NCBI RefSeq assembly: GCF_964252635.1
Contig: NZ_CAXUNP010000003.1
Coordinates: 1-64,000 of the forward strand
DNA from: Jatrophihabitans sp964252635
Lineage (GTDB): Bacteria > Actinomycetota > Actinomycetes > Mycobacteriales > Jatrophihabitantaceae
Direction of reading: 5' to 3'
DNA: 64,000 bases
In this document: one piece after another, positions 43,868 through 53,267 of the stretch
How the letters are laid out: every line of letters begins with the position of its first letter
Position numbering within the stretch: position 1 is the stretch's first letter
Notes under the pieces: generated by a model
What the model saw: only the letters and a program-made list of their open reading frames with translations
Told to the model about the DNA's origin: nothing
The model's database searches: none
Made by a program: the position numbers and the translations under genes

Positions 43868-44797
43868 GTGACCACGTCCGACTTCCCGGGCGCCGCAGGT
43901 GGCGGCGTCCCCGAGCAGTTCCCGGACCTCGTGAACCCTGTGCTGGTCGGGGCCTTCGAGGGCTGGAACGACGCGGGCGACGCGGCCAGCGGGGCCATCG
44001 AGCACCTCGAGCTGGTCTGGGACGCGGTCCCGCTCGCCGAGCTCGATCCCGACGACTACTACGACTTCCAGGTGAACCGCCCCACGGTGTCGCAGGTCGA
44101 CGGCATCTCACGACGCATCACCTGGCCCACCACCCGGTTCTCCTACTGCCGCCCGCCGGGGGCTGAGTTCGACCTCGTGCTGCTGCACGGCATCGAGCCC
44201 AACATGCGGTGGCGCTCGTTCTGCGACGAGGTGCTCGAGGTCATCCAGCGGCTCGAGATCACGACCGTGGTCACCCTGGGGGCGCTGCTCTCCGACTCAC
44301 CGCACACCCGGCCCACGCAGGTCACCGGCGCCGCCTACGACCCCGAGTCCGCCGCCCGGTACGGCCTGGAGCGCTCCCGTTACGAGGGGCCGACCGGAAT
44401 CGTCGGCGTGCTGCAGGACGCCTGCGTGGCCACCGGCATCCCGGCCATCTCGTTCTGGGCCGGCGTCCCGCACTACGTCTCCCAGCCCCCGAACCCCAAG
44501 GCCACGCTGGCGCTGCTCCACGGGGTCGAGGAGGTTCTCGACCTGGCCATCCCGCTCGGGCAACTGCCGGAGCAGGCCGACGAGTGGGGCACGCTCGTCG
44601 ACGAGATGGCCGCCGAGGACGAAGAGGTCATCGAGTACATCCGCAATCTCGAGGAGCGCGACGACGAGATCGACCGCACCGAGATGACCGAGGCGTCCGG
44701 TGACGCGATCGCCCGTGAGTTCGAGCGCTACCTGCGTCGCCGAGACCGTGGCGGCGGCCACGCGGGCGGCGGGCCCTGGACCAGCGGCGGCGGCTGA
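43868..44797 (+). CDS. PAC2-family protein
   Basis: 309 residues. PAC2 (proteasome assembly chaperone 2-like) domain: VLVGAFEGWNDAGDAASGAI at the N-terminus, VVTLGALLSDSPHTRPTQVT, and the C-terminal acidic helix (EMAAEDEEVIEYIRNLEERD). Actinobacterial homologs occur beside metH. Proteasome assembly is the eukaryotic role; the bacterial role is unproven. GTG at 43868 is chosen as the start; a TTG 30 nt upstream is possible. Confidence 0.88.
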   Translation: MTTSDFPGAAGGGVPEQFPDLVNPVLVGAFEGWNDAGDAASGAIEHLELVWDAVPLAELDPDDYYDFQVNRPTVSQVDGISRRITWPTTRFSYCRPPGAEFDLVLLHGIEPNMRWRSFCDEVLEVIQRLEITTVVTLGALLSDSPHTRPTQVTGAAYDPESAARYGLERSRYEGPTGIVGVLQDACVATGIPAISFWAGVPHYVSQPPNPKATLALLHGVEEVLDLAIPLGQLPEQADEWGTLVDEMAAEDEEVIEYIRNLEERDDEIDRTEMTEASGDAIAREFERYLRRRDRGGGHAGGGPWTSGGG

Positions 44798-44860
44798 GGC
44801 CCTGGCACGGGCCGAGCCGGGGCCCGTCACGCACGGTGACGAACCCCGGCCCGGGATGGA

Positions 44861-45691
44861 TCAGTACAGCGTGATGATCTTGAACATGCCCATGGCGGCG
44901 TGCTCCATGCCCGTCTCGTCATCCGGCCAGAAGCAGGCGATGACGTACCTGCCGGCGGGCAGCCGGTAGCTGAACGCCTGCGTCTTGGTGTTCGACAGGA
45001 CGCCACTGTCGGTGCCCGACTTCAGGACGAATTTCGGCTGGGGGCCAGACATGTTCGCGAAGGCCTTCTTGACCTGCGCATACGTCGTGTTCCGTCGGAC
45101 GTGCTGCATGACCAGGAAATGCGGCTGGTCGCTGCGGTTGCTCAACCGCATGACGCCCTGCCGGTGAATTCGCGACGGCGAGTCGAAGCCGTAGGTCAGC
45201 ATCGTGATGCGGCTGTTGGTCGCGACCGTCTTGCGGTTGACCGCAGCCCCGGACACCGTGAACGCCTTGGAGGCACCGTTGTCGAAGTTGACCGCCAGGT
45301 ACGTGCCGGCCGAGAGGTAGACCGTCACCCGGCTGGGGTGGCCCTTCCTGGCCTCCGAGCCGCCCTTGAAGTTGACGTTCTTGTCCGCCCGACGGATTGC
45401 GGCGGCGTCGCCGCCGAAGCCGGCGTTGATGTCCTTGTTGGCGTCGGCCAGCGTGTATCCCTTGTGCAGGCTGGCGATCTGCAGGGTGTGGTCGGCTCTC
45501 GAGTGCACCTCGAAGGTCACCCGGCCGGGGCGTAGGTGCGTCCTGCTCAGCGACGTCGACGTGCCCAGGTTCACCTTGACGACGGGGATGCCCTTGGCGG
45601 TGGCGGCCCCGGCCGCGCCGGGCACCAGGACCGCTGCTGTCACCGCGGTCACCGCCCCGACGGCGAGCATCGTCGTGCGTGTACGTGTCAT
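44861..45691 (-). CDS. Secreted protein of unknown function
   Basis: 276 residues with a signal peptide (TMLAVGAVTAVTAAVLVPGA, then AGA-ATA cleavage region). The mature part is beta-rich with two cupredoxin-like halves (RPGRVTFEVHSRADHTLQIA; MRLSNRSDQPHFLVMQHV; AGRYVIACFWPDDETGMEHA). His/Cys/Met in the last segment (ACFWPDDETGMEHAAMGM) resemble a copper-site loop, but a functional type-1 site cannot be confirmed. Secreted; role unknown. Confidence 0.7.
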   Translation of the reverse strand: MTRTRTTMLAVGAVTAVTAAVLVPGAAGAATAKGIPVVKVNLGTSTSLSRTHLRPGRVTFEVHSRADHTLQIASLHKGYTLADANKDINAGFGGDAAAIRRADKNVNFKGGSEARKGHPSRVTVYLSAGTYLAVNFDNGASKAFTVSGAAVNRKTVATNSRITMLTYGFDSPSRIHRQGVMRLSNRSDQPHFLVMQHVRRNTTYAQVKKAFANMSGPQPKFVLKSGTDSGVLSNTKTQAFSYRLPAGRYVIACFWPDDETGMEHAAMGMFKIITLY

Positions 45692-45915
45692 TCGTCCCCC
45701 ATGCGGGTTGGTGCCGAGGCGGCCTTCGCCTCAGCGGCACCGCGAATATGCGACGGAATGATCCACTCGGCAATAGCGCAAATGGCCCCTGTTCACGGGG
45801 TGCCGGCGGGAATTCCGATTAATGCCGCGGGGTCGCCCAAAATGGCGCTACGTAGAAAGACGTAATTCTCGAGAATGCGCCAGAAACAGCCCTGCGCCGC
45901 CGCCGGAAACGGACC

Positions 45916-47151
45916 TCAGAGCAGCACGCCGAGGAGGGCGTCGGTGAGGTCGCGCACCAGCGGCCCACCGCTCGACGAATCCGCCGTGCCCGACGACCCC
46001 AGGGCGGCGTCGGCCCACCGGTCGACGGCCCGGATGGCGCGAGCGGAGTCGAGGTCGTCGGCCAGCGCCGCGCGGACCTCGGCCAGCACCTCGTCCGCGG
46101 CCGGGGCCGTCGGCAGCGCGACGGCCGCCCGCCAGCGGGCCAGCCGCGCCTCGGCGGCCGGCAGTCGGCCGCCCGTCCACTCGCGGTCGGCCCGGTAGTG
46201 GCCGTCGAGCAGTGCCAGCCGCACAGCCATCGGGTCGACGTGCGCGGCCCGCAGCTTGGAGACCAGCACCAGGTTGCCGCGCGATTTGCTCATCTTCTCG
46301 CCGTCCAGGCCGATCATCCCGGCGTGCACGTAGTGGCGCGCGAACGGCGCCGTGCCGGTCAGCGCCTCGGCGTGCGCCGCGGAGTGCTCGTGGTGCGGGA
46401 AGACGAGGTCGGACCCGCCGCCCTGCACGTCGAACCCCATGCCGAGCCGGTTCAGGGCGATGACGCTGCACTCGATGTGCCAGCCCGGGCGTCCCGGCCC
46501 GACCGGCGAGTCCCACGACGGCTCGTCCGGGCGGCGCCCGCGCCAGACGAGGGAGTCGAGCGCGTCGCGTTTGCCGGGACGCTCGGGGTCGCCGCCGCGG
46601 TCACCGAACAGCCGCAGCATGGTGTCGCGGTCGTAGTGGGATTCCGACCCGAAACCGGGCGCGGCGGACACCGGGAAATACAGGTCGTCGTCGACGGCGT
46701 ACGCGTCGCCCTGGGCGCGCAGCGCCTCGACCGCGGCGCCGATCTCCGGGATGGCCTCGACGGCGCCGATGTAGTCGTCGGGCGGCAGCACCCGCAGCGC
46801 CGCCATGTCGTCGCGGAACAGCTGGATCTCACGCTCGGCCAGGGCCCGCCAGTCCTCGCCGGTGGCCGCGGCCCGCTCGAGCAACGGGTCATCGACGTCG
46901 GTGATGTTCTGGACGTAGTGCACGTCGAGCCCGGCGTCGCGCCACTGGCGCTGCACGAGGTCGAAGGCCAGGTAGGTGGCCGCGTGGCCGAGGTGCGTGG
47001 CGTCGTAGGGCGTGATGCCGCAGACGTACATGCGCGCCGTGCCGCCCTCGGGCGCCGTCTCGCGGACGGTGCCGGTGCCGGTGTCGTGCAGTCGCAGCGG
47101 CAGGCCCTGACCGGGCAGTCGGGGTACCGCAACGCTGGGCCAGGAGTCCAT
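45916..47151 (-). CDS. mshC: Cysteine--GlcN-Ins ligase of mycothiol biosynthesis
   Basis: 411 residues, MshC. It activates Cys with ATP and joins it to 1-D-myo-inosityl-2-amino-2-deoxy-glucopyranoside. Cysteinyl-tRNA-synthetase-like core: MYVCGITPYDATHLGHAATY with the zinc Cys and HLGH signature; LVFPHHEHSAAHAEALTG; KMSKSRGN. The anticodon-binding domain is short, as expected for MshC and not for CysS. Its presence means the host makes mycothiol, an actinobacterial hallmark. Confidence 0.95.
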   Translation of the reverse strand: MDSWPSVAVPRLPGQGLPLRLHDTGTGTVRETAPEGGTARMYVCGITPYDATHLGHAATYLAFDLVQRQWRDAGLDVHYVQNITDVDDPLLERAAATGEDWRALAEREIQLFRDDMAALRVLPPDDYIGAVEAIPEIGAAVEALRAQGDAYAVDDDLYFPVSAAPGFGSESHYDRDTMLRLFGDRGGDPERPGKRDALDSLVWRGRRPDEPSWDSPVGPGRPGWHIECSVIALNRLGMGFDVQGGGSDLVFPHHEHSAAHAEALTGTAPFARHYVHAGMIGLDGEKMSKSRGNLVLVSKLRAAHVDPMAVRLALLDGHYRADREWTGGRLPAAEARLARWRAAVALPTAPAADEVLAEVRAALADDLDSARAIRAVDRWADAALGSSGTADSSSGGPLVRDLTDALLGVLL

Positions 47152-47195
47152 GCGTGCACGCTATCGGCAGGCCGTGACCGGGCAGACTGCGCCGT

Positions 47196-47639
47196 ATGAG
47201 CTCCTACCTGGTGTCCGAGCACGCCGTCATCCCCGCCGAGCCGCAGCAGTTGTTCGACATCGTCGCGGACCCGGCCATGCATCCGGTGATCGACGGCTCC
47301 GGGACGGTGCAGGCGACGCGCTCCGACGGACCGCAGCGCCTGTCGCTGGGGGCGAAGTTCGGTATGGACATGAAGATGGGCGCGCCGTACAAGATCGAGA
47401 ACACGGTCGTGGAGTTCGAGGACGGCCGGCGGATCGCCTGGCGGCACTTCAACGGCCACATCTGGCGTTACACCTTCCAGCCCGTCGACGGCGGCACCGA
47501 GGTGACCGAGCAGTGGGACGCGACGCACGTCTGGAACCGGCTGCTGCTCAGGCTGGCGGGTTTCCCCTCCCGCAACCGCGCCGGTATCCGCGGCACGCTG
47601 ACGCGTCTCGGCGAGGTGGTGGCCGGTGACGCTCGCTGA
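47196..47639 (+). CDS. SRPBCC-family protein
   Basis: 147 residues, START-like fold: SEHAVIPAEPQQLFDIVADP at the N-terminus, beta-sheet core (VVEFEDGRRIAWRHFNGHIW) and C-terminal helix. Role unknown. Divergent from mshC, and overlaps the VOC gene by 14 nt, so the two are co-translated. Confidence 0.8.
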   Translation: MSSYLVSEHAVIPAEPQQLFDIVADPAMHPVIDGSGTVQATRSDGPQRLSLGAKFGMDMKMGAPYKIENTVVEFEDGRRIAWRHFNGHIWRYTFQPVDGGTEVTEQWDATHVWNRLLLRLAGFPSRNRAGIRGTLTRLGEVVAGDAR

Positions 47640-47991
47640 CAGCCCGGCGTTCAGCGGGTTCAGTGCCGACGACATCCCGGCCGCCCGCGCGTTCTACGCC
47701 GACGTGCTGGGCCTGCGCGTGACGGAGGAGAACGGCATGCTGCAGCTGCACGTGCCGGGCCGCGCCGTGCTGGTCTACCCGAAGCCCGACCACGTCCCAG
47801 CGGGGTTCACCGTGCTGAACTTCCCGGTGCCCGACATCGAGGCGGCGGTCGACGACCTCGTGACCAGAGGCGTCGAGTTCGTGCGCTACGACTGGACCGA
47901 CGAACGGGGCATCAACCGCCGCGGCGGCCCGCTGATCGCGTGGTTCACCGACCCGGCCGGCAACGTGCTCTCGGTGCTGCAGGAGAACTGA
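47626..47991 (+). CDS. VOC-family protein
   Basis: 121 residues. FSADDIPAARAFYADVLGLR and GPLIAWFTDPAGNVLSVLQE are the two halves of a glyoxalase-like beta-alpha-beta module. GTG start within the preceding gene. Metal ligands are incomplete, so enzymatic role is not predictable. Confidence 0.85.
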   Translation: MTLADSPAFSGFSADDIPAARAFYADVLGLRVTEENGMLQLHVPGRAVLVYPKPDHVPAGFTVLNFPVPDIEAAVDDLVTRGVEFVRYDWTDERGINRRGGPLIAWFTDPAGNVLSVLQEN

Positions 47992-48069
47992 CCCGCCTTC
48001 CCGCCCGGTCCGGTCGCTGATCGGGCGCACATCGCGACCACTGCGAGCGGGAAGCCGGACGGGCGACGG

Positions 48070-48861
48070 TCAGATCGGCGGCCAGGGGACGGGCGGCCAG
48101 TCGCCCGACGGCTCGGGGTGGCGTCCGGTGCTGAGCAGCGTCTCGACGCGGAAGCGGGTCTGCCGCACCTCGCGGCGGGTGAGCAGCTCCCCCAGCCGCT
48201 CCCCCAGCTCCGCGTCGAGACCGGTGCGCAGGTCGGCGAGCACGGCCAGCATCTGCGGCCGCAGCCGCGCGCCCGCCCACTGCCACAGCACGGTGCGCAG
48301 TTTGTTCTCGACGCTGAAGGTGACGCCGTGGTCGATCCCGTACACCTCGCCGCGCGCGGTCGGCAGCAGGTGGCCACCCTTGCGGTCGGAGTTGTTGATC
48401 ACCGCGTCGAGCACGGCGATCTCGCGGAGCCGTTCGAGGTCGCGCCGCCGCATGAGCCGCCCGATCTCGACGTCCTCGTCGACGTCGATCCACAGCTGCA
48501 CCATCCCGGGGCCGGCCGGACCCTCGCGGTAGACGGTGGGCGGGACGATGCCCCAGCCCGTGGCGGCGGAGACCTCGTAGGCCGCCACCTCACGCTCGGC
48601 CAGGGTGCCGTCGGGGAAGTCCCACAGCGGACGCTCGCCCGCCACCGGCTTGTAGACGCACGCGGCGGTGCGCACGCCGTCGTCGACCGCGCAGTAGAAC
48701 GAGGCGTTGGACGCGTCCATCACCCGGCCCTCGATCGACAGCTCGCCCGCGCTGAGCAGCACGAGCGCATCCGGCACGCTGATGCCGGGGCTGTCGTCCG
48801 CCTCGAGCGCCAGCGGCGGTGTGAGATCGCCCTCGCTACGCTCGGCCGGCACAGCCCTCAC
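48070..48861 (-). CDS. SCO1664-family kinase-like protein
   Basis: 263 residues, PI3/4-kinase-like fold typical of the SCO1664 family. VYKPVAGERPLWDFPDGTLA with the Lys, catalytic loop AVINNSDRKGGHLL and metal site YGIDHGVTFS. Biochemical substrate unknown. It is the third member of the conserved trio with DUF3090 and a phosphomutase-like protein next to mshC and uppP. GTG start. Confidence 0.88.
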   Translation of the reverse strand: MRAVPAERSEGDLTPPLALEADDSPGISVPDALVLLSAGELSIEGRVMDASNASFYCAVDDGVRTAACVYKPVAGERPLWDFPDGTLAEREVAAYEVSAATGWGIVPPTVYREGPAGPGMVQLWIDVDEDVEIGRLMRRRDLERLREIAVLDAVINNSDRKGGHLLPTARGEVYGIDHGVTFSVENKLRTVLWQWAGARLRPQMLAVLADLRTGLDAELGERLGELLTRREVRQTRFRVETLLSTGRHPEPSGDWPPVPWPPI

Positions 48862-48905
48862 ACCTCTGATTCGCTCCGCAAGCGTCGCTCACCGGAGAAG
48901 TCACG

Positions 48906-49466
48906 TCACGGGTTCAACGAGATGCCGCGGCGGTAACCGTTCAGCCGCGTGCAGATGTGTCCGCTCGCCGCGAGCGGCTGGCCGCACAGCGGGCAGGGCG
49001 GGCGGCCCGCCGACACGAGCCGGCGGGCGCGGTCGATGAAGGCCCGCGCACGCGGAGGCTCGATGAGCACACGCAGGGCGTCGGGCCCCTCCTCGACGTC
49101 CTCCAGCAGCGTCTCCTCGGCGACCTCCGGCTCGTCGGTCGGCGCCTGCGCCTCGATGACGATCAGGCCGGCGTCGCCGTCCCAGGCCAGGCCCATCGCG
49201 GCGACCCGGAACTCCTCGTCGATCGGCTGCGAGAGCGCCTCGGTGTCGGTGTCGGTGGCCGGCAGCGCGGTGCCGGTGCGCTCGACGATCTCGTCCAGCA
49301 GCTGCTCGAGCCGGTCGGCCAGGACCTCGACCTGTTGCTTCTCCAGAGCCACGGACACGACCCGCGGGCCCTCGACGGCCTGCAGGTAGAAGGTGCGTTC
49401 GCCGGGCGTGCCGACGGTCCCGGTGACGAACCGGTTGGGACGGGTGAACAGATACAGCTGCCGCAT
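48906..49466 (-). CDS. DUF3090 protein
   Basis: 186 residues. LYLFTRPNRFVTGTVGTPGE, RTFYLQAVEGPRVVSVALEK and a C-terminal CPLCGQPLAASGHIC zinc-ribbon-like motif define DUF3090, an actinobacterial family of unknown function encoded between the SCO1664-like and phosphomutase-like genes. ATG start. Confidence 0.9.
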   Translation of the reverse strand: MRQLYLFTRPNRFVTGTVGTPGERTFYLQAVEGPRVVSVALEKQQVEVLADRLEQLLDEIVERTGTALPATDTDTEALSQPIDEEFRVAAMGLAWDGDAGLIVIEAQAPTDEPEVAEETLLEDVEEGPDALRVLIEPPRARAFIDRARRLVSAGRPPCPLCGQPLAASGHICTRLNGYRRGISLNP

Positions 49467-49552
49467 GATGCTTCAAGCCTAGGACCTCGTGCGGCGCGGC
49501 GCCCGTCCCGGGGACGTGATCTGCGGCGGACGTCGCCGAGCCGCCGGCCGGG

Positions 49553-50260
49553 TCAGACGGTGCCGCCCCCGGTGCCGCCGCCGATCGTGGCGTCCTGGCT
49601 CGCGGAACGCCGCTGGCGCTTCTTCTTCGGCGGCGCGAAACCGGCCAGGTCGCTGCCGGTGTCGTTGACCTTGATGACGTACGGACGGGTCTCGGTGTAG
49701 CGGATCACCGACACCGAGCACGGGTCGGGTACCAGGCGCTGGTACTGGTCGAGGTGCAGGCCGAGGGCGTCGGCCACGATCGCCTTGATGATGTCGCCGT
49801 GCGCGCACGCCACCCACACCGCGTCCGCGTCCAGGCGGGAGTCCCAGTCGCGGACGGCGCCGACGGCGCGCGCGGACATCTCCGTCAGCGCCTCGCCGCC
49901 CGGGAAGTGCGCGGCGGACGGTTGCGACTGCACGATCTTCCACATCGGCTGCTTGGTGAGCTCCTTGAACGGCTTGCCCGTCCAGTCGCCGTAATCGCAC
50001 TCGATGATGCGTTCGTCGACGTGCCACGCGGGCTCCCGACCGGCCGCTCGCTGCGCGTCGAGGATGGCCTGCGAGGTCTCGAGGCAGCGGTCCAGCGGGC
50101 TCGAGACGACGGCCGTGAGCGGGACGGCGGCGATGCGCTCGGCGACGGCGGCCGCCTGCTTCTGACCGCGCTCGTCGAGGTGGACGCCAGGCGTCCGGCC
50201 GGCCAGGACCGGCCCGGTCATCGCGGTCAGCCCGTGGCGGACGAGCAGCAAGGTACTCAC
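49553..50260 (-). CDS. Histidine-phosphatase-family phosphomutase-like protein
   Basis: 235 residues. LLLVRHGLTAMTG carries the catalytic RHG; the second His is in WVACAHGDIIKAIVADAL. Corresponds to the MSMEG_4193-type phosphomutase-like proteins. The C-terminal APPKKKRQRRS tail is basic. Upstream of DUF3090 and, by order, probably co-transcribed with it. Substrate unknown. Confidence 0.9.
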   Translation of the reverse strand: MSTLLLVRHGLTAMTGPVLAGRTPGVHLDERGQKQAAAVAERIAAVPLTAVVSSPLDRCLETSQAILDAQRAAGREPAWHVDERIIECDYGDWTGKPFKELTKQPMWKIVQSQPSAAHFPGGEALTEMSARAVGAVRDWDSRLDADAVWVACAHGDIIKAIVADALGLHLDQYQRLVPDPCSVSVIRYTETRPYVIKVNDTGSDLAGFAPPKKKRQRRSASQDATIGGGTGGGTV

Positions 50261-50276
50261 GAGCTCACGGTAGAGC

Positions 50277-51125
50277 TCACCTGGTCGCGTGCAGGACGCC
50301 GGTCGACAACAGGACGATCAGAAGCACCCCGAGGGCGATGCGGTAGTAGATGAAGATGTAGGTGGAGTGGTTCGACAGCCACCGCATCAGCCAGTGGATC
50401 GAGGCCAGCCCGACGACGAAGGCGAGCACCAGTGCGACGCCGGTGAGCCCGACGCCCGGGCTGCCGCCCTTGCCGGGGTTGATGGCCTCGTAGCCGCCGG
50501 ACAGCACCACGGCCGGGATGGAGAGCAGGAAGGAGAACCGGGCGGCGGCCTCGCGGGTGAGCCCACGGAACAGCCCGGCGGTGATGGTCGTGCCCGACCG
50601 GGATGCGCCGGGGATCAGGGCCAGGGCCTGGGCAGTACCGACGACGGCCGCGTCGACGACGGTGATCTGCTCCTCCTCGCGGTCGCGCTTGCCGACCTTC
50701 TCGGCGGCCAGCAGCACGAGCGCCAGGGCGATGAGCGTGACGGCGATGATCCACAGGTTGCGGGCGCCGGTGGTGATCTGGTCGCTGAAGATCAGCCCGA
50801 ACACGCTGACGGGGACGGTGGCGAGGATGAGGTACCAGCCCAGCTTGTACTCCAGGCTCGACCGCACCTGCTTGTCGCGCAGGCCCCTGAACCAGGCGAC
50901 CGTCACCTGCAGCAGCTCGCGCCAGAAGTAGCCGACGATCGCCACGGTCGTGCCGAGCTGGATGATCGCCGTGAACGGCGCGCCGGGGTCGTTCTTGCCG
51001 TGGTTGTAGGAGAAGTGCCAGCCGAACAGCGCCGGCACGATGCGCAGGTGCGCCGTCGAGGAGATGGGCAGGAACTCGGTCAGGCCCTGGACGATGCCCA
51101 GGACGATCGCCTGCAGCAGCGTCAT
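50277..51125 (-). CDS. uppP: Undecaprenyl-diphosphatase
   Basis: 282 residues, integral membrane. N-terminal LLQAIVLGIVQGLTEFLPIS followed by STAHLRI is the (E/Q)xxxE/Ser region and LIPGASRSGTTITAGLFRGL the PGxSRSxxT motif of UppP/BacA. It dephosphorylates undecaprenyl pyrophosphate for reuse in cell-wall synthesis. ATG at 51125. In mycobacteria the homolog neighbours the same trio of genes. Confidence 0.95.
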   Translation of the reverse strand: MTLLQAIVLGIVQGLTEFLPISSTAHLRIVPALFGWHFSYNHGKNDPGAPFTAIIQLGTTVAIVGYFWRELLQVTVAWFRGLRDKQVRSSLEYKLGWYLILATVPVSVFGLIFSDQITTGARNLWIIAVTLIALALVLLAAEKVGKRDREEEQITVVDAAVVGTAQALALIPGASRSGTTITAGLFRGLTREAAARFSFLLSIPAVVLSGGYEAINPGKGGSPGVGLTGVALVLAFVVGLASIHWLMRWLSNHSTYIFIYYRIALGVLLIVLLSTGVLHATR

Positions 51126-51165
51126 CGGGGGGCCCTCGCGAGGGAGCTGTTCACGAGGCTGACCC

Positions 51166-52218
51166 TCATGAGGCCACGCCGGATTTCTCCAGGGCCTGGG
51201 CGGCGACGCGCAGGGCGTCGATGCGTTGCTCCGGGGTGTCGCCGAACGGGGAGACGGACAGCGTGCCGACACCGGCGGCCGCGAAGTCGGCCATCCGCTC
51301 GGCGATGCGCTCGACCGGGCCGAGCAGCGACGTGGCGTCGATGAACTCCTGCGGCACGGCGGCCGCCGCGCCGTCGTAGTCCTTGGCCAGGTAGCGGTTC
51401 TGGACCTCGACCGCGGCGTCGCCGAAGCCCATCCGGGTGGCGAGAGCGTTGTAGAAGTTCTGCTCGCGGCTGCCCATGCCCCCGACGTAGAGGGCGGCGT
51501 AGGAGCGGACCGGGTCGGCGCACGCCGCGACGTCGTCGCCGACGACGAGCGGCACGGTGGGCGCGATGTCGAAGCCGGTGAGGTCCTTGCCGGCCTTGGC
51601 CCGACCGGCCCGGATCCGGTCGACGGAGTCGTCGACGTGGCCGGTGGCGAAGAACACCGGCAGCCAGCCGTCGGCGATCTCGCCGCAGAGCTCCAGGTTC
51701 TTCGGCCCGATCGCGGCCAGGTAGAGCGGGATGTGCTCGCGCACCGGGTGCAGCATCAGGTGCAGCGCCTTCCCGGGCCCGTCGGGCAGGGGGAGCTCGT
51801 AGGTGCTCCCGTGGTACTCGACCCGCTGGCGGGACAGCGCCAGGTTCACCACGTCGACGTACTCGCGGGTACGGGCCAGCGGTTTGGCGAACCGCACGCC
51901 GTGCCACCCCTCGGACACCTGGGGGCCGCTGACCCCGAGCCCCAGGCGGAACCGGCCCTGCGAGAGCGTGTCGAGGGTCGCCGCGGTCATCGCGGTCATG
52001 GCCGGGGTGCGAGCCGGGATCTGCAGGATGGCGCTGCCGACGTCGATGGACGTGGTCTGGGCCGCGATCCACGACAGCACCGACACCGCGTCCGACCCGT
52101 AGGCCTCGGCGACCCACACCGTTGCGAAACCGAGGCGTTCGGCCTCCTGCACGAGAGCGAGATCCTGACCGGAATCGCCGCGCAACCCCCAGTACCCGAC
52201 GTTCAGTCCCAACCGCAT
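51166..52218 (-). CDS. LLM-class F420-dependent oxidoreductase
   Basis: 350 residues of the luciferase-like monooxygenase fold (RLGLNVGYWGLRGDSGQDLA; RFRLGLGVSGPQVSEGWHGV). F420 rather than FMN is likely because the gene is in an actinomycete and resembles LLM-class F420 enzymes. Substrate unknown. Divergent from the aldo/keto reductase. Confidence 0.85.
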   Translation of the reverse strand: MRLGLNVGYWGLRGDSGQDLALVQEAERLGFATVWVAEAYGSDAVSVLSWIAAQTTSIDVGSAILQIPARTPAMTAMTAATLDTLSQGRFRLGLGVSGPQVSEGWHGVRFAKPLARTREYVDVVNLALSRQRVEYHGSTYELPLPDGPGKALHLMLHPVREHIPLYLAAIGPKNLELCGEIADGWLPVFFATGHVDDSVDRIRAGRAKAGKDLTGFDIAPTVPLVVGDDVAACADPVRSYAALYVGGMGSREQNFYNALATRMGFGDAAVEVQNRYLAKDYDGAAAAVPQEFIDATSLLGPVERIAERMADFAAAGVGTLSVSPFGDTPEQRIDALRVAAQALEKSGVAS

Positions 52219-52280
52219 CGGGCCACCCTATCGAGCACCGTCCGGGGCGCCGTCGCCGCGAGCCGGTAGTTTCCTTCAGC

Positions 52281-53267
52281 GTGAAGCAGCGCACGGTCGG
52301 ACGCAGCGGCCTGACGGTCTCGCACCTCGGGCTCGGCACGTGGCGCTGGGGGCGCGAGACCGACGCCGACGAGGCCGCGGCGCTCCTGGTCGCCTTCCAC
52401 GACGCCGGCGGGACGCTGGTGGACACCGCGGTCGGTTACGCCGACGGCGCGTCCGAGGAGATCCTCGGCGGGTTGATCGCCGACGTCGTGCCCCGCGAGG
52501 AGCTCGTCATCGCCGGCAAGGGCGGCCACCGCTTCGTGGGCGGGGCGGACGGCGCGGACGTGCAGGCGCGCGTGGACGGCTCGCGACGACAGCTGCTGCA
52601 CGACCTCGACGTATCGCTGCGCCGGCTCGGCGTCGACCACCTCGACCTCTGGCAGGTGCACGTCCCCGACCCGTCCGTCCCGGTCGAGGAGACGCTGTCG
52701 GCCCTCGACGCCGCGGTCACGGCCGGCAAGGTCCGCTACGTCGGGGTGTCGAACTACTCCGCGTGGCGGATGGCCCACGCGGCCACCGTGCAGGCCGGCA
52801 AGCCCGGCTACGCGCCGATTGTCTCCAACCAGGTGCGGTACTCGCTGCTCGACCGTTCGGCCGAGCGCGACATCGTGCCCGCCGGTGCCGAGCTGGGCAT
52901 CGGCGTGCTGCCGTACTCCCCGCTCGGCGGCGGCGCGCTCACCGGCAAGTACCGAGGCGGCATCCCGTCGGACTCCCGCGCCGCCCTGGGCGGGCGCCAT
53001 CTCGCCGACCTCGACGACCCGGCGACCATCGGCGTGGTCGAGGCCGTGGCCACCGCGGCCGAGGGTCTGGCCACGTCGCCGATCGCCATCGCCCTGGCGT
53101 GGGTGCGCGACCGGCCCGGCGTCGTCGCTCCGATCCTGGGCGCCCGCACGCTCGGCCAGCTCACCGGCGCGCTGGTCTCCGAGACCCTCGACCTGCCCGC
53201 CGAGATCCGCAGTGCGCTCGACGACGTGTCGGCCCCGGCCGTTTCGATCACCGGGAACGTGTCCTGA
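52281..53267 (+). CDS. Aldo/keto reductase
   Basis: 328 residues, TIM-barrel NADPH-dependent AKR: LGLGTWRWG, DTAVGYADGASEEILG with the Asp and Tyr, and GVLPYSPLGGGALTGKYRGG. The catalytic Lys is in VIAGKGGH. Start GTG. The last four bases (CTGA) overlap the reading frame of the helicase gene that follows. Confidence 0.87.
   Translation: MKQRTVGRSGLTVSHLGLGTWRWGRETDADEAAALLVAFHDAGGTLVDTAVGYADGASEEILGGLIADVVPREELVIAGKGGHRFVGGADGADVQARVDGSRRQLLHDLDVSLRRLGVDHLDLWQVHVPDPSVPVEETLSALDAAVTAGKVRYVGVSNYSAWRMAHAATVQAGKPGYAPIVSNQVRYSLLDRSAERDIVPAGAELGIGVLPYSPLGGGALTGKYRGGIPSDSRAALGGRHLADLDDPATIGVVEAVATAAEGLATSPIAIALAWVRDRPGVVAPILGARTLGQLTGALVSETLDLPAEIRSALDDVSAPAVSITGNVS

Noticed and set aside
45692..45915. 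Additional gene between the secreted protein and mshC
   Set aside because: Only short shadow frames exist; the AT-richer sequence here more likely contains the promoter of the secreted-protein gene.
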